DNA of 64,000 nucleotides from a bacterium (GTDB lineage Bacteria; Electryoneota; Electryoneia; Electryoneales; Electryoneaceae): NCBI GenBank assembly GCA_020444265.1, contig JAHLLH010000003.1, positions 248,001-312,000 on the forward strand. Direction: 5' to 3'. The notes beneath the pieces are model-generated. The model saw only the letters and a program-made list of their open reading frames with translations, did no database searches and was not told the origin of the DNA. The translations under genes were made by a program, and so were the position numbers. Within the stretch, counting starts at the first letter, position 1. Every line of letters begins with the position of its first letter. This document shows, piece by piece, positions 16,244-25,089 of the stretch.

Positions 16244-18160
16244 TCAGGCTTCAACCTCGTTGCCAATCGTCAGCTCCTTCGCGCGGTTGGCGATTTCATC
16301 GACCAACTGCATCGCGAAGTCGGCGACCTTGAGGCCTTCCTTGAGCTGTTTGCCGTCACGGCGGCGGACCGAAACCGTACCCTCTTCCATCTCACGATCC
16401 CCGATGATCAGCATGTAGGGGATGTAGAGCTTCTGGTTGTCACGGATCCGCTTGTTGAGCGACTCGCTACGCAGGTCGGCTTTCACATTCAGACCAAGCC
16501 GCTTGAGGTGGTTGCGCACCTCGATAGCATAGTCACCGTGCTTCTCGTCCGAAATCGGGAGAACCACCACCTGCTGAGGTGCCAGCCATGCCGGGAACTT
16601 GCCAGCGTAGTGCTCGATCAGGATGCCGATGAACCGTTCCAGACTTCCGAAGATGGCACGGTGGATCATCACAGGGCGCTTCTTCTCGCCGTCCGCATCG
16701 ATGTAGCCCAGGTCAAACCGTTGGGGCATCGAGAAATCCACCTGCACGGTTCCGCACTGCCAGGTTCGTTTGATCGCATCCTTGATGTGGACATCGATCT
16801 TCGGGCCGTAGAAGGCACCATCGCCAGGGTTCAACTGGTAGTTGATCCCCATTTCCTCGAGGGCCTTGATTAAGGCATTGGTCGCCAGTTCCCACTGATC
16901 GTCTGTACCAATCGACTTCTCCGGACGAGTCGACAACTCAAAGCTGTAGTCCTCAAAGCCGAACTGATCGTAGACCTCGGTCAGCAGCTTGAGGCAACCG
17001 ATCACTTCATCAGAAGCCTGGTCCGGGGTGCAGTAGATGTGGGCATCGTCCTGGGTGAAGCTGCGGACACGGAACAGACCTGACAGTACGCCGCTTTTCT
17101 CGTGACGATGGACGACTCCAAACTCCGCCTGACGGATCGGCAGGTCTCGGTAGCTGTAGTAGCCGGTTCCGAAGACCCGAGTTCCGCCGGGGCAGTTCAT
17201 CGGCTTGACCGCGTACGCCTTCTCGTCAATCTCCGTGAAATACATGTTCTCACGGTAATGGTCCCAATGGCCACTGTCACGCCAGAGCTGCTCGTTCAGA
17301 ATGAGCGGGGTCCGGATGATGTCGTAGTCGTACTCGTGCAGTTTCTCCTTCAAGTAGCTTTCGGCAGAGTTGTACAGGGCAGTGCCGTTGCCATGCCAGA
17401 AGGGGAAACCGGGCGCGACATTGTCAAAGTGGAACAAGTCGAGTGCAGCGCCAATCTTCTTGTGGTCGCGTTTCTTCGCTTCCTCGAGTTGCTGGAGGTA
17501 GGCCTTCAGGTCCTTGTCGTTGAAGAACGCAGTTCCGTAAATGCGCTGCAGCATCGGGTTGGTTTCTTTGCCACGCCAGTAGGCGCCGGCGACGGAAAGC
17601 AGTTTGAACGCGCCGATGAACCCGGTCGAGGGCAAGTGCGGCCCACGGCAGAGATCGGTGAAATCATCCTGCGAATAAAAACTGATCTGCTGGCCCTCCA
17701 AGCCTTTGAGCAGTTCACGTTTGAAGGTCGCACGCTGGTTGCCGAGGATCTTCCAGGCCTCGTCTTCCGTGACATCAGCTCGGACGACGGGGTAATTCTC
17801 CTGGATGATTTTCCGCATCTCTTTTTCAATCGCGGGGAAATCCTCGGGGGTGAGGGTGTGTTCCAGGTCGAAATCGTAGTAGAACCCATCCTCAATGGTC
17901 GGGCCGATCGCAAACTCGACATCCTTGAACAGACGCATTACCGCCTGCGCCATCACATGGGCAGTCGTATGACGGAGGACATGCAGAGAGTCCTCGCTGT
18001 TCTCCTTCATGATGAACTCGATATCGCCCTCTTTCGGAGCGGTACGGTTCAGGTCCAGGATGTCGCCGTTCATACGTGCGGCGATGACCTTTTTCGGATT
18101 CGCGCCGGCCTCAACAATCAGGTCAGCGGCCTTCTGTCCAGCTTCGATGTGTACAGACAT
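16244..18160 (-). CDS. thrS: Threonyl-tRNA synthetase
   Basis: A 638-residue class II synthetase that charges tRNA-Thr. From N to C it shows a short TGS-like domain (AARMNGDILDL), the editing domain with the HxxxH motif (LRHTTAHVMAQ) and CRGPHLPSTG, the catalytic core with motif 2 (FGVVHRHEKSG...FTQDDAHIYC), MNCPGG and motif 3 (MIHRAIFGSLERF), and the anticodon-binding domain (PISDEKHGDYA to the end). The start at 18160 (MSVHIEAG) follows an AAGGAAGAAGAAGG ribosome binding site; the ORF track's additional 53 residues run into non-coding sequence. The TGS region is slightly shorter than in E. coli. It is transcribed alone and has its own terminator; no T-box leader was seen. Confidence 0.97.
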   Translation of the reverse strand: MSVHIEAGQKAADLIVEAGANPKKVIAARMNGDILDLNRTAPKEGDIEFIMKENSEDSLHVLRHTTAHVMAQAVMRLFKDVEFAIGPTIEDGFYYDFDLEHTLTPEDFPAIEKEMRKIIQENYPVVRADVTEDEAWKILGNQRATFKRELLKGLEGQQISFYSQDDFTDLCRGPHLPSTGFIGAFKLLSVAGAYWRGKETNPMLQRIYGTAFFNDKDLKAYLQQLEEAKKRDHKKIGAALDLFHFDNVAPGFPFWHGNGTALYNSAESYLKEKLHEYDYDIIRTPLILNEQLWRDSGHWDHYRENMYFTEIDEKAYAVKPMNCPGGTRVFGTGYYSYRDLPIRQAEFGVVHRHEKSGVLSGLFRVRSFTQDDAHIYCTPDQASDEVIGCLKLLTEVYDQFGFEDYSFELSTRPEKSIGTDDQWELATNALIKALEEMGINYQLNPGDGAFYGPKIDVHIKDAIKRTWQCGTVQVDFSMPQRFDLGYIDADGEKKRPVMIHRAIFGSLERFIGILIEHYAGKFPAWLAPQQVVVLPISDEKHGDYAIEVRNHLKRLGLNVKADLRSESLNKRIRDNQKLYIPYMLIIGDREMEEGTVSVRRRDGKQLKEGLKVADFAMQLVDEIANRAKELTIGNEVEA

Positions 18161-18482
18161 CCTTCTTCTTCCTTTCGGGTTGCCCGGTTCAGTGCGTACC
18201 CGGCCAACAATGCCGGTTCTTGCCCTCGCCGGTAAAATGGAAGCAGTAAGGTAGGGAGCGGGAGGGTAGGGGGCAATGAAATGGGTGGAAGCAAGGGGAG
18301 GTTCTGATTCGTTGATCATTCCACATCTATTTGAATTGAGGAACGGTCTCGAATGAACGGTGTTTCATAATCTTCCATTGCGTGACATTCGTCACAGAGT
18401 TGTACAGCAACTGTGTGTATTTCTAAAGAGAGAACTCAGTACTTTCACGATATATGATACCTGGCCGGGTAGGGGGAAGACA
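18161..18482. other. Divergent intergenic region
   Basis: About 320 bp between the divergent thrS and beta-helix protein genes. It must contain both promoters, but no boxes could be assigned with confidence. A few CCGG-rich short palindromes lie near 18180-18235. No RNA gene was recognised. Confidence 0.45.
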
Positions 18483-21026
18483 ATGAAATACGTGCTTCCG
18501 ATATTTTTGCTACTTTGCACACCACTGTTTGCGACGACAATCCATGTTCCGATGGACTACCAGTCGATTCAGACGGCACTCTACAACACCAACCCTGGCG
18601 ATACCGTACTCGTGGCGGACGGCATCTATACTGAAAACCTGATTTTTCCAGACCGCCCGATTGTCCTTGGATCAAACTACCTGCTGGATGGAGACCTGGA
18701 CCATCGAACGACAACAATCATCGAATCACCAGTACCCGGGACGACCCAGACGATCCTCCTGAATCATGGGCAAGATACGACGACAGTGATTGCAGGTTTC
18801 ACCATCCGACATGGCAGCCCAGGGATTCTCTGCCTCAGCGCAAGCCCTCTGATTCGAAACAACATCATTTCGGAAAATGTGAACCAGTCAGAAGGGTCTA
18901 TTTATGGTTGCGGTATTGCCTTGGACAGTTCTTCTGCGGTGATCCGTGAGAACCACATTCACCACAATTATCCCCAGTATTATTCGATCTACAGGAACGG
19001 TGGTGGGATTGGAGCGAAATTCTCCGATCCAACCATCGCGGGGAACCTGATCGAGTACAACGGCGATAGCGGCTCTATTTACCTGGGCGTCCCAGGTGGC
19101 GGAATCTACCTCTACCGATCCGGGGGGCAGGTTCTCGATAATCATATCCGTTACAACAAATCCATCCGTGAAGATGGCGGGGGGATCAGCAGCAGCTATG
19201 GAAGTGCCTACTATCGGGGAAACCTTATCGAATACAATTCTGCCTGGTCAGGTGGAGGAATTTATCTTACCAATGAAGACGAGAGCATTCTGCATGAGAA
19301 CACAATACGCTACAATGAAGCGATTCAGACCACCGGGAACGGTCGAGGCGGCGGAATCTCTATATTAGGTGGAGAACCAATTATTGGCACACCTGAACAC
19401 AGAATTAACCTGTATGAGAATCGTTCCAATTTTGGCCATGACTTGCATAAGGGCCATTATACCGAAACACTGACCCTGTATGCAGATACGGTCACCATTG
19501 TACGTGAAGATCCGCGCTACTACAATCGTGAAGTGGGCCAACTTACACTGCATTCCCTGAATCCGCTTTATCCCCAACTTGGTCAGCACGGGACAGTGTA
19601 TGTCAGTCCTGACGGGGATGATACCAACTTCGGTACGACACCGGAAACTGCTGTTCGTTCCCTGGAAGTTGCCAGCCGTCTCATCCCGTATGACGGCATT
19701 ATCGTTGATACAATCCGGCTGACCGAAGGTGTGTTTCAGTTTGATCAGACCACCTTGCCCCGTCCGCTGTCCCTCTATCCCATGCAATACGTTTTGGGAA
19801 GTGGACGTGATCGGACGATCATCGAATCCGTAAACAGTCCCGTCTTTCTGGCGGAGCTGCATGAAAACTCAGTGCTCCGATCACTCACAATCAGAGGGGT
19901 GCCCACAGGAGTCCTCATCTCCCATGGCAGCGCCTCCATCGATTCGGTCAGTTTCGAGGAATGCGGAACTGCAATTGAAGGGGATCAGGCGAGCGGTTCC
20001 ATCACCCGCTGCAATTTTGAATCTTCTGGATCTGCAAGACAGGAAAAGGGAGTACTACATCTGGCAAACAGTGAGAACCTCATCCTTGATCAGTGTTCCT
20101 TCATCAACAATCTGAGCATTCCCATTGTTACAAATCAAGATGAAGCTTTTTCCATTCGGCGGAGTTTGTTTCGCAACAATACTGGGGCAATCTATGGGCT
20201 ACAATTCACTGAATTGCTGATAAGCAACTGCTTGATTGTAGGTAACGATGGGGAGTACCCACCCATCTACCTTGAGAGTACTGGCGGGACTGAGATTGTC
20301 AACTGTACGATCATCAACAACACGGCCACCTACGGCGAAGCGGCCGGCATTTTTATGGGCAATGTGTGGGAGCATTCCGAGGTCATCAACTCGATCGTCT
20401 ACTACAATCGTGTCGGTGACTTGGACACGCAGATCGACTATCAGACGGAACGGGATAGCCTTGAGGTGACCTACACCAACATCGAAAATGGGTATCCCGG
20501 GCACCAGAATTTTCAGGATATACCCATGTTCGACAACGAGGAAACCTGGGAACTCGCCTCGAATTCAATCCAGATTGACGCCGGAAACACTTTCCCCGTC
20601 TACCACGATATTGAAGACCCCGACCACCCAGGCTACGCACTGTACCCTTCACAGGGGATGGTGACAAATGATTTGGGAGCCTATGGTGGCCCAAGCCCTC
20701 TCCAACCCGTCGATGTCCAGACTGCCGTCAACGAGGACCATCATCGTGATCCCGGCCTTATCAAGGGTTTCCGCTTGGCTGATCCCTATCCGAACCCCTT
20801 TAATGCCCAAGTGGTTGTAGCCTATGAGCTTGACAAGACGAGTGATGTTCGAGTTCACGTTTTTGATCTCCTTGGTCGAGAAGTTATCAACCTTGCACCG
20901 GTACGCAGGGAAACCGGAAGGCACTCCTTCAGCCTCAATGGCCGACACCTCCCCTCCGGAGTCTATCTGCTTCGTATGCAGGCAGATGGGACAAGCCAGA
21001 GCAGAAAGCTCGTCTTGATAAAATAA
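18483..21026 (+). CDS. Secreted right-handed beta-helix protein with T9SS sorting domain
   Basis: An 847-residue protein. The ATG at 18483 follows GTAGGGGGA and begins a signal peptide (MKYVLPIFLLLCTPLFATT); the ORF track start 41 codons earlier has no such support. The segment after the signal (IHVPMDYQSIQTALYNTNPGDTVLVADG) is the standard opening of pectate-lyase-like parallel beta-helix proteins, followed by repeated rungs with GGGI, IxxNxI and SxNxIxxN patterns in two blocks (roughly 60-370 and 400-690). The C-terminus (PYPNPFNAQ...LPSGVYLLRMQ...RKLVLIK) is a T9SS sorting domain. Such helices often bind or cleave polysaccharides; no catalytic set is evident. Confidence 0.9.
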   Translation: MKYVLPIFLLLCTPLFATTIHVPMDYQSIQTALYNTNPGDTVLVADGIYTENLIFPDRPIVLGSNYLLDGDLDHRTTTIIESPVPGTTQTILLNHGQDTTTVIAGFTIRHGSPGILCLSASPLIRNNIISENVNQSEGSIYGCGIALDSSSAVIRENHIHHNYPQYYSIYRNGGGIGAKFSDPTIAGNLIEYNGDSGSIYLGVPGGGIYLYRSGGQVLDNHIRYNKSIREDGGGISSSYGSAYYRGNLIEYNSAWSGGGIYLTNEDESILHENTIRYNEAIQTTGNGRGGGISILGGEPIIGTPEHRINLYENRSNFGHDLHKGHYTETLTLYADTVTIVREDPRYYNREVGQLTLHSLNPLYPQLGQHGTVYVSPDGDDTNFGTTPETAVRSLEVASRLIPYDGIIVDTIRLTEGVFQFDQTTLPRPLSLYPMQYVLGSGRDRTIIESVNSPVFLAELHENSVLRSLTIRGVPTGVLISHGSASIDSVSFEECGTAIEGDQASGSITRCNFESSGSARQEKGVLHLANSENLILDQCSFINNLSIPIVTNQDEAFSIRRSLFRNNTGAIYGLQFTELLISNCLIVGNDGEYPPIYLESTGGTEIVNCTIINNTATYGEAAGIFMGNVWEHSEVINSIVYYNRVGDLDTQIDYQTERDSLEVTYTNIENGYPGHQNFQDIPMFDNEETWELASNSIQIDAGNTFPVYHDIEDPDHPGYALYPSQGMVTNDLGAYGGPSPLQPVDVQTAVNEDHHRDPGLIKGFRLADPYPNPFNAQVVVAYELDKTSDVRVHVFDLLGREVINLAPVRRETGRHSFSLNGRHLPSGVYLLRMQADGTSQSRKLVLIK

Positions 21027-21101
21027 CGGTTTATGCTTGGCAGTCGTTCCATTGAGCAAATCTTGCCCTACATTAATGCAGGACTTGGGGAGGGCACTGC
21101 G

Positions 21102-21512
21102 ATGATCAAGTGGGATGACAGTTGGCCGATTGGTATTGCGGAAATTGACTACCAGCATCATCGACTGGTTGATTTGACCAACGACCTGGCAGCAGCGATG
21201 CTCAAAGGCCAGGGAAGAGCAGAGATTTTTAACACCTTCAAAAACCTCGCCAATTACACCATCGAGCACTTTTCTGATGAAGAAGCGATGATGGAGGAGT
21301 GCGACTACAAGGATTTGGAAAATCAGCAGAAGGAGCACGAAGAGTTTCGTCGGAAACTTGCCGAGTTTATCGTGAACTACCAGAATGGTGCAATCCGCAT
21401 CCCCAATGAGGTCCTTGTCTTCCTCGCTGAATGGCTGCGTGACCACACCCATGGTAGTGACCGCAAATTCGGGAAGTACTGGCAGGAACAGCAATTGTTA
21501 AAAGGCTCGTGA
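21102..21512 (+). CDS. Bacteriohemerythrin
   Basis: A 136-residue four-helix protein starting MIKWDDSWPIGIAEID, a typical hemerythrin opening, with a GGGGAGG ribosome binding site before the ATG at 21102. Expected di-iron ligands are seen as YQHH (19/20), H56-x3-E60, H79, and H115-x4-D120. At the position where HxxxH normally supplies another histidine (residue 75) the sequence has Gln (ENQQKEH). Bacteriohemerythrins bind O2 or sense redox state; the missing ligand may alter this. It lies 75 bp after the beta-helix gene and 116 bp before purC. Confidence 0.88.
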   Translation: MIKWDDSWPIGIAEIDYQHHRLVDLTNDLAAAMLKGQGRAEIFNTFKNLANYTIEHFSDEEAMMEECDYKDLENQQKEHEEFRRKLAEFIVNYQNGAIRIPNEVLVFLAEWLRDHTHGSDRKFGKYWQEQQLLKGS

Positions 21513-21628
21513 TGCTGTCTGTATCTCATACATGAAAACCTCACCGAGACCGCTCTCTCTTCCCAATTCCACCTTCCTCTGAGTTATCTTCGCACGAACA
21601 AACATTTCTGCAAGTTAGGAGGCCGGAC

Positions 21629-22528
21629 ATGGCGGAAGGTGTGTTCCAGATTGATGTGCCGTTAAAGAAGGTCAACAGCGGCAAGGTGCGTGAAATCTAT
21701 GATGCGGGCGATGGCAATTTATTGCTGGTCACCAGTGACCGTCTGAGCGCGTTCGATGTCATCATGGATGATCCCATCCCCGGCAAGGGGAAGGTGCTCA
21801 ACAAGATGTCGCTCTTCTGGTTCGACTTCTTCAAAGACCGTGTGCCGAATGCGGTGGTCGAATCCGATCCGAAGAAGATGGACTGCCTGAAAGAGGCGAC
21901 CCCCGAAGCGATTGAGGCGCTTAAGGGACGGTGTGTGCTGATGAAAAAGGCTGAGGTGCTGCCGGTCGAGTGCATCGTGCGCGGCTACATCATCGGTTCC
22001 GGCTGGAAAGATTACCAGCGCACCGGGTCGGTCTGCGGCATCCCGCTTCCCGAAGGCCTGCAAATGGCCGACAAACTTCCCGAAGCCCTTTTTACCCCCT
22101 CGACCAAGGCAGAGCAGGGCGAGCACGATGAGAATATCTCCTTCGATCAGACCGTCAACATCATCGGCCTGAGCAAGGCGCTGAAGCTGAAAGAGATGGC
22201 GTTGATGCTCTACACCGAAGCGGCCGAGTACGCTCGTGAACGCGGCATCATCATCGCCGACACTAAGTTCGAGTTTGGTGAGCTGGATGGCGAGATCGTG
22301 CTGATCGACGAGGTATTGACACCTGATTCGAGCCGTTTCTGGCCCGCCGACAAAGTAGTTCTCGGTAACAGTCCGCCCAGCTATGACAAGCAGATCGTGC
22401 GCGACTGGCTCGAGACCAGTGACTGGGGCAAAACCCCACCGCCACCCAAGCTTCCCAGCGAGATCATCCAGAAGGCATCCGATGCCTACCATGAGATCTT
22501 CAAAAAGCTTACCGGGAGTGAGGTGTAA
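21629..22528 (+). CDS. purC: Phosphoribosylaminoimidazole-succinocarboxamide synthase
   Basis: A 299-residue SAICAR synthetase, which joins aspartate to CAIR with ATP in step seven of IMP synthesis. Motifs include GKVREIYD, LLVTSDRLSAFDVI, PVECIVRGYIIGSGWKDYQ, DTKFEFG, LIDEVLTPDSSRFW and the C-terminal RDWLET. The length corresponds to the longer, Ade1-like form and not the 237-residue E. coli form. The ATG follows AGGAGG with ideal spacing. No other purine genes are adjacent. Confidence 0.97.
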   Translation: MAEGVFQIDVPLKKVNSGKVREIYDAGDGNLLLVTSDRLSAFDVIMDDPIPGKGKVLNKMSLFWFDFFKDRVPNAVVESDPKKMDCLKEATPEAIEALKGRCVLMKKAEVLPVECIVRGYIIGSGWKDYQRTGSVCGIPLPEGLQMADKLPEALFTPSTKAEQGEHDENISFDQTVNIIGLSKALKLKEMALMLYTEAAEYARERGIIIADTKFEFGELDGEIVLIDEVLTPDSSRFWPADKVVLGNSPPSYDKQIVRDWLETSDWGKTPPPPKLPSEIIQKASDAYHEIFKKLTGSEV

Positions 22529-22603
22529 GTCTTGCAGTACTCTCGCGGTAAATTTTGGCCCCGGCAGCTTGCTGCCAGGGTCTCTTTGTTGTGGGTCAAG
22601 CGC

Positions 22604-22653
22604 GCTGAAATGCAAGCCCGGGTGACGGGGCACCCGGGCCACTCATGCGTGGC
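22604..22653. repeat. Double-hairpin intergenic repeat, copy 1
   Basis: Contains GCCCGGGTG-ACGGGG-CACCCGGGC (9-bp perfect stem) followed by GCCAC-TCATGC-GTGGC. A diverged copy lies 217 bp further on. Base changes between the copies preserve pairing. Confidence 0.7.
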
Positions 22654-22806
22654 TGTCATCCCCAGTCCCCATGCTCGCGTGAGCGGGCAAGTTTTTTGGG
22701 TGGGGGGCGTCGGGTATCCCCCTTGTCGTATCTCCACTCTCGCTGAACCGAGCCGGTGTTGCCTTTGTCAGGGGACCACGACGCGACGAGGTTCCCTTCG
22801 GTCACA

Positions 22807-22824
22807 ACAGGGCTGACGCCCTGT
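22807..22824. repeat. Short palindrome
   Basis: ACAGGGC-TGAC-GCCCTGT is a 7-bp perfect inverted repeat between the two copies of the double-hairpin repeat. It is not clearly linked to a gene. Confidence 0.45.
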
Positions 22825-22870
22825 ATGTCGCTGGGGGTGACAAGCGTGTACAAGTTGGAACTAGCTGTGT

Positions 22871-22930
22871 GCTGAAATGCAAGCTTAGGTGACGGGGCAC
22901 CCAAGCCACTTACCCCAGCATAGGTGTGGC
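22871..22930. repeat. Double-hairpin intergenic repeat, copy 2
   Basis: Shares GCTGAAATGCAAGC and GGTGACGGGGCACCC with copy 1, in the same orientation. The first stem here is GCTTAGGTG/CACCCAAGC, with CC to TT and GG to AA changes that keep pairing; the second stem is again GCCAC...GTGGC with a longer loop. The 600-bp gap after purC holds these repeats and no supported gene. Confidence 0.7.
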
Positions 22931-23125
22931 GGAAGCGATACAACTGTAGCAGCAGGCAACAGAGTTTCGGGCTGTATTCATCAAGTAATCAACCTCCGAT
23001 TGTGCTACCTTTCCCAGTTCACAGGCGGAGTTGCGCCTGATTCAGCCATTTAGGCGTGAAACTTGCTTTACCCCCTCTTGATCGGGTTTGGGAGAACCCG
23101 TTGGAGGGATCAACAGGGGCCAGTC

Positions 23126-24262
23126 ATGTACTGGAAAGTTTGTCTTCTTGTCGTAGCTCTGCTCGTTTTTAGCAGTCCTGTATCGGGACGTGCTGCCGAC
23201 AAAACGACCATCGCCGTGCTCGACCTCGATATCAGCAGCGGGGTCAGCGAATCCTACCAGCGTGTTCTGTCCGACCGTTTGCGCCAGGAACTCTTCAAAA
23301 CCGGCATCTTTACCGTCGTGGAACGAAACACGATGGAGGATGTGCTGACCGAGCAGAGTTTACACCTGGCGGGCTGCACGTCCAACGAGTGTGCTATCGA
23401 AGTGGGTCGAATTCTCGGCGTCCAGCAGATGGTGGCCGGATCGGTCGGGAAAGTTGGCGAAGTGCATACGGTTTCCGTGCGCCTGATCGATGTTGAAACC
23501 ACCGAGGTCCTCGCGGCTGAAAGTGTGGACTGCTCCTGCGCGATTGAAGATGTTCTCACCACTCGTTTGCGTGAAGTCGCTGATTTGCTTGCTCTCTCCT
23601 CTCTGGAAGAAACCCCGGAAGGCTCCTTGCCACTCCGCAATAGCAATGAGCCTGAGGACCGGTGGCGTGTCAACCTCCCCGAAGGTTCCTGGGCCGAGAA
23701 GACCTTCCTCTACATGGAAGACATGAATATCCGTGCAGTCGGGACACGATTCGGCTCGACCGTCGCACCAGGTAACTCCAGCGGGTGGTTCGGGTCGATG
23801 GGGAACGGCCTCACGGTCGATTTCGGCGACTGGAGGGGGTTCTACCCTCAGATTTTGCTCGGCGGCGGGGGCATGGGAGCGACGAAGGACAATATAACGT
23901 ATGGGGTTGGAGGTGGAACGTTCGGCTTGCGCATGTACAACTTCAACCTCGATCCGGATGATGAAGATGGGTTGTACAGCGGTGCAGGTATCGCGTTCAA
24001 CACGATGACTTACACTTCGACTGTCACGGAAGTTTCACCCGAGTTGATCGATCCGAGCCATCACGACAATAGCGGAACCTATGGTCACCTGTCCGCGGAG
24101 CTTTTTGTCGGCCATCTTTTTGACCTGCATTGGAACCTTGACGGTCGTACCTTGTACACGTTCGTGGAGCTCGACTACATGTACTTGGTCACCTCGACCA
24201 GGCAGCCGAATGGCTTCCTCTCGCTGATGACCGGCATCGGGTTGAAGCTGAACACGTTCTGA
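23126..24262 (+). CDS. CsgG-like domain fused to an outer-membrane barrel-like region
   Basis: A 378-residue exported protein. The ATG at 23126 (MYWKVCLLVVALLVF) has an AGGGG ribosome binding site and starts a signal peptide ending near GRAA. Residues about 27-155 (TTIAVLDLDISSGVSESYQRVLSDRLRQEL ... FTVVERNTMEDVL ... GRILGVQQMVAGSVGKVG) match the periplasmic fold of CsgG/FlgO-type lipoproteins, but there is no lipobox. From about 210 on, Gly- and aromatic-rich strands ending LMTGIGLKLNTF look like a small beta-barrel. CsgG proteins build secretion pores; whether this one does is unknown. It is followed after 10 nt by a GNAT gene. Confidence 0.75.
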   Translation: MYWKVCLLVVALLVFSSPVSGRAADKTTIAVLDLDISSGVSESYQRVLSDRLRQELFKTGIFTVVERNTMEDVLTEQSLHLAGCTSNECAIEVGRILGVQQMVAGSVGKVGEVHTVSVRLIDVETTEVLAAESVDCSCAIEDVLTTRLREVADLLALSSLEETPEGSLPLRNSNEPEDRWRVNLPEGSWAEKTFLYMEDMNIRAVGTRFGSTVAPGNSSGWFGSMGNGLTVDFGDWRGFYPQILLGGGGMGATKDNITYGVGGGTFGLRMYNFNLDPDDEDGLYSGAGIAFNTMTYTSTVTEVSPELIDPSHHDNSGTYGHLSAELFVGHLFDLHWNLDGRTLYTFVELDYMYLVTSTRQPNGFLSLMTGIGLKLNTF

Positions 24263-24272
24263 CCAGGATCGC

Positions 24273-25001
24273 TTGGAGATTTCCGAAGCCGTGGAAGATT
24301 CGAAAATACCGGACAAGCAACTACCGGGGCAAACCCTAGAGGTCGTTGCGAAATCCTTCTACAAACAAGCGCTTGAGTATGGCTTCAAGCGTGAGGATTT
24401 CCTTCGTTTCGTCAACATTCTGCTCGATTTAGGGCTGGGTCGAAACGGTGTCTACACACCGCCTCCGTCGATCAAGGAGGATGCACCACCGCCCAGCTCG
24501 CCCGCGGACGATAAGGAGCAGGTGACCGTACGCGTGTATGAGGAGAGCGATTACGATCTTTTGCGGGGATGGATGGAAGATTCCGCAGGCCGTCTCTTCC
24601 TGACAACCCGTCCTGATCCACCTCGTTTCAATACCCTCGAGGCGTTGTTAAACTCAGAAACGAGCCGCTTTGGGATAGTCTCCCTAAATGGCCGTCCCAT
24701 CGGTGCTCTTGCCTATTTGAACATTGATACGGATCAGCGAAAAGCGGAACTTCGCAAGCTGATTGGTGATGTCGCTGCACGTGGGCATGGTTACGCAAAA
24801 CGAGCGACCCAGTACTGGATCGAGTACGGTGTCAGCACGTTGGCGCTGCGGAAGATCTACGTCAACACACTTGATACAAACCTCGCAAATATCCGCTTGA
24901 ACGAGCACCTCGGTTTTAGGATTGAGGGTGTGCTTCGGGACGAGGTGATGTTGGACGGGGAGTACCAGGATGTCTTACGGATGAGCCTGATTCTGCCGTG
25001 A
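24273..25001 (+). CDS. GNAT N-acetyltransferase with N-terminal helical extension
   Basis: A 242-residue protein. Residues about 88-242 form a GNAT domain of the RimJ/RimL type (VRVYEESDYDLLRGWMED ... GRPIGALAYLNID ... ARGHGYAKRATQYWIEYG ... LRKIYVNTLDTNLANIRLNEHLGFRIEGVLRDEVMLDGEYQDVLRMSLI), with the acetyl-CoA loop altered from RGxGYG/A to ARGHGYA. Residues 1-60 form a predicted helical region (LEVVAKSFYKQALEYGFKRE) followed by a Pro-rich linker. The start is TTG at 24273 with an AGGA upstream; GTG at 24291 is possible. It probably acetylates a protein N-terminus or small molecule. Confidence 0.82.
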   Translation: MEISEAVEDSKIPDKQLPGQTLEVVAKSFYKQALEYGFKREDFLRFVNILLDLGLGRNGVYTPPPSIKEDAPPPSSPADDKEQVTVRVYEESDYDLLRGWMEDSAGRLFLTTRPDPPRFNTLEALLNSETSRFGIVSLNGRPIGALAYLNIDTDQRKAELRKLIGDVAARGHGYAKRATQYWIEYGVSTLALRKIYVNTLDTNLANIRLNEHLGFRIEGVLRDEVMLDGEYQDVLRMSLILP

Positions 25002-25089
25002 GGTTCCGAGAGCATGAATCAACGATGGGCAGGTTTCTTCCGCTCATTGGAAACGTATACTGTTTCGACGAGTAACACGACCAGGGACT

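Noticed and set aside
17102-18235. 377-residue plus-strand ORF
   Set aside because: Antisense shadow of thrS, whose motifs and terminator are clear.
18161-18359. T-box or ribosomal leader upstream of thrS
   Set aside because: No T-box sequence (TGGNACCGCG-like) and no specifier stem could be recognised.
20649-21494. 281-residue minus-strand ORF
   Set aside because: Opposite to the beta-helix and hemerythrin genes; no supportable motif.
21719-22642. 307-residue minus-strand ORF
   Set aside because: Antisense shadow of purC.
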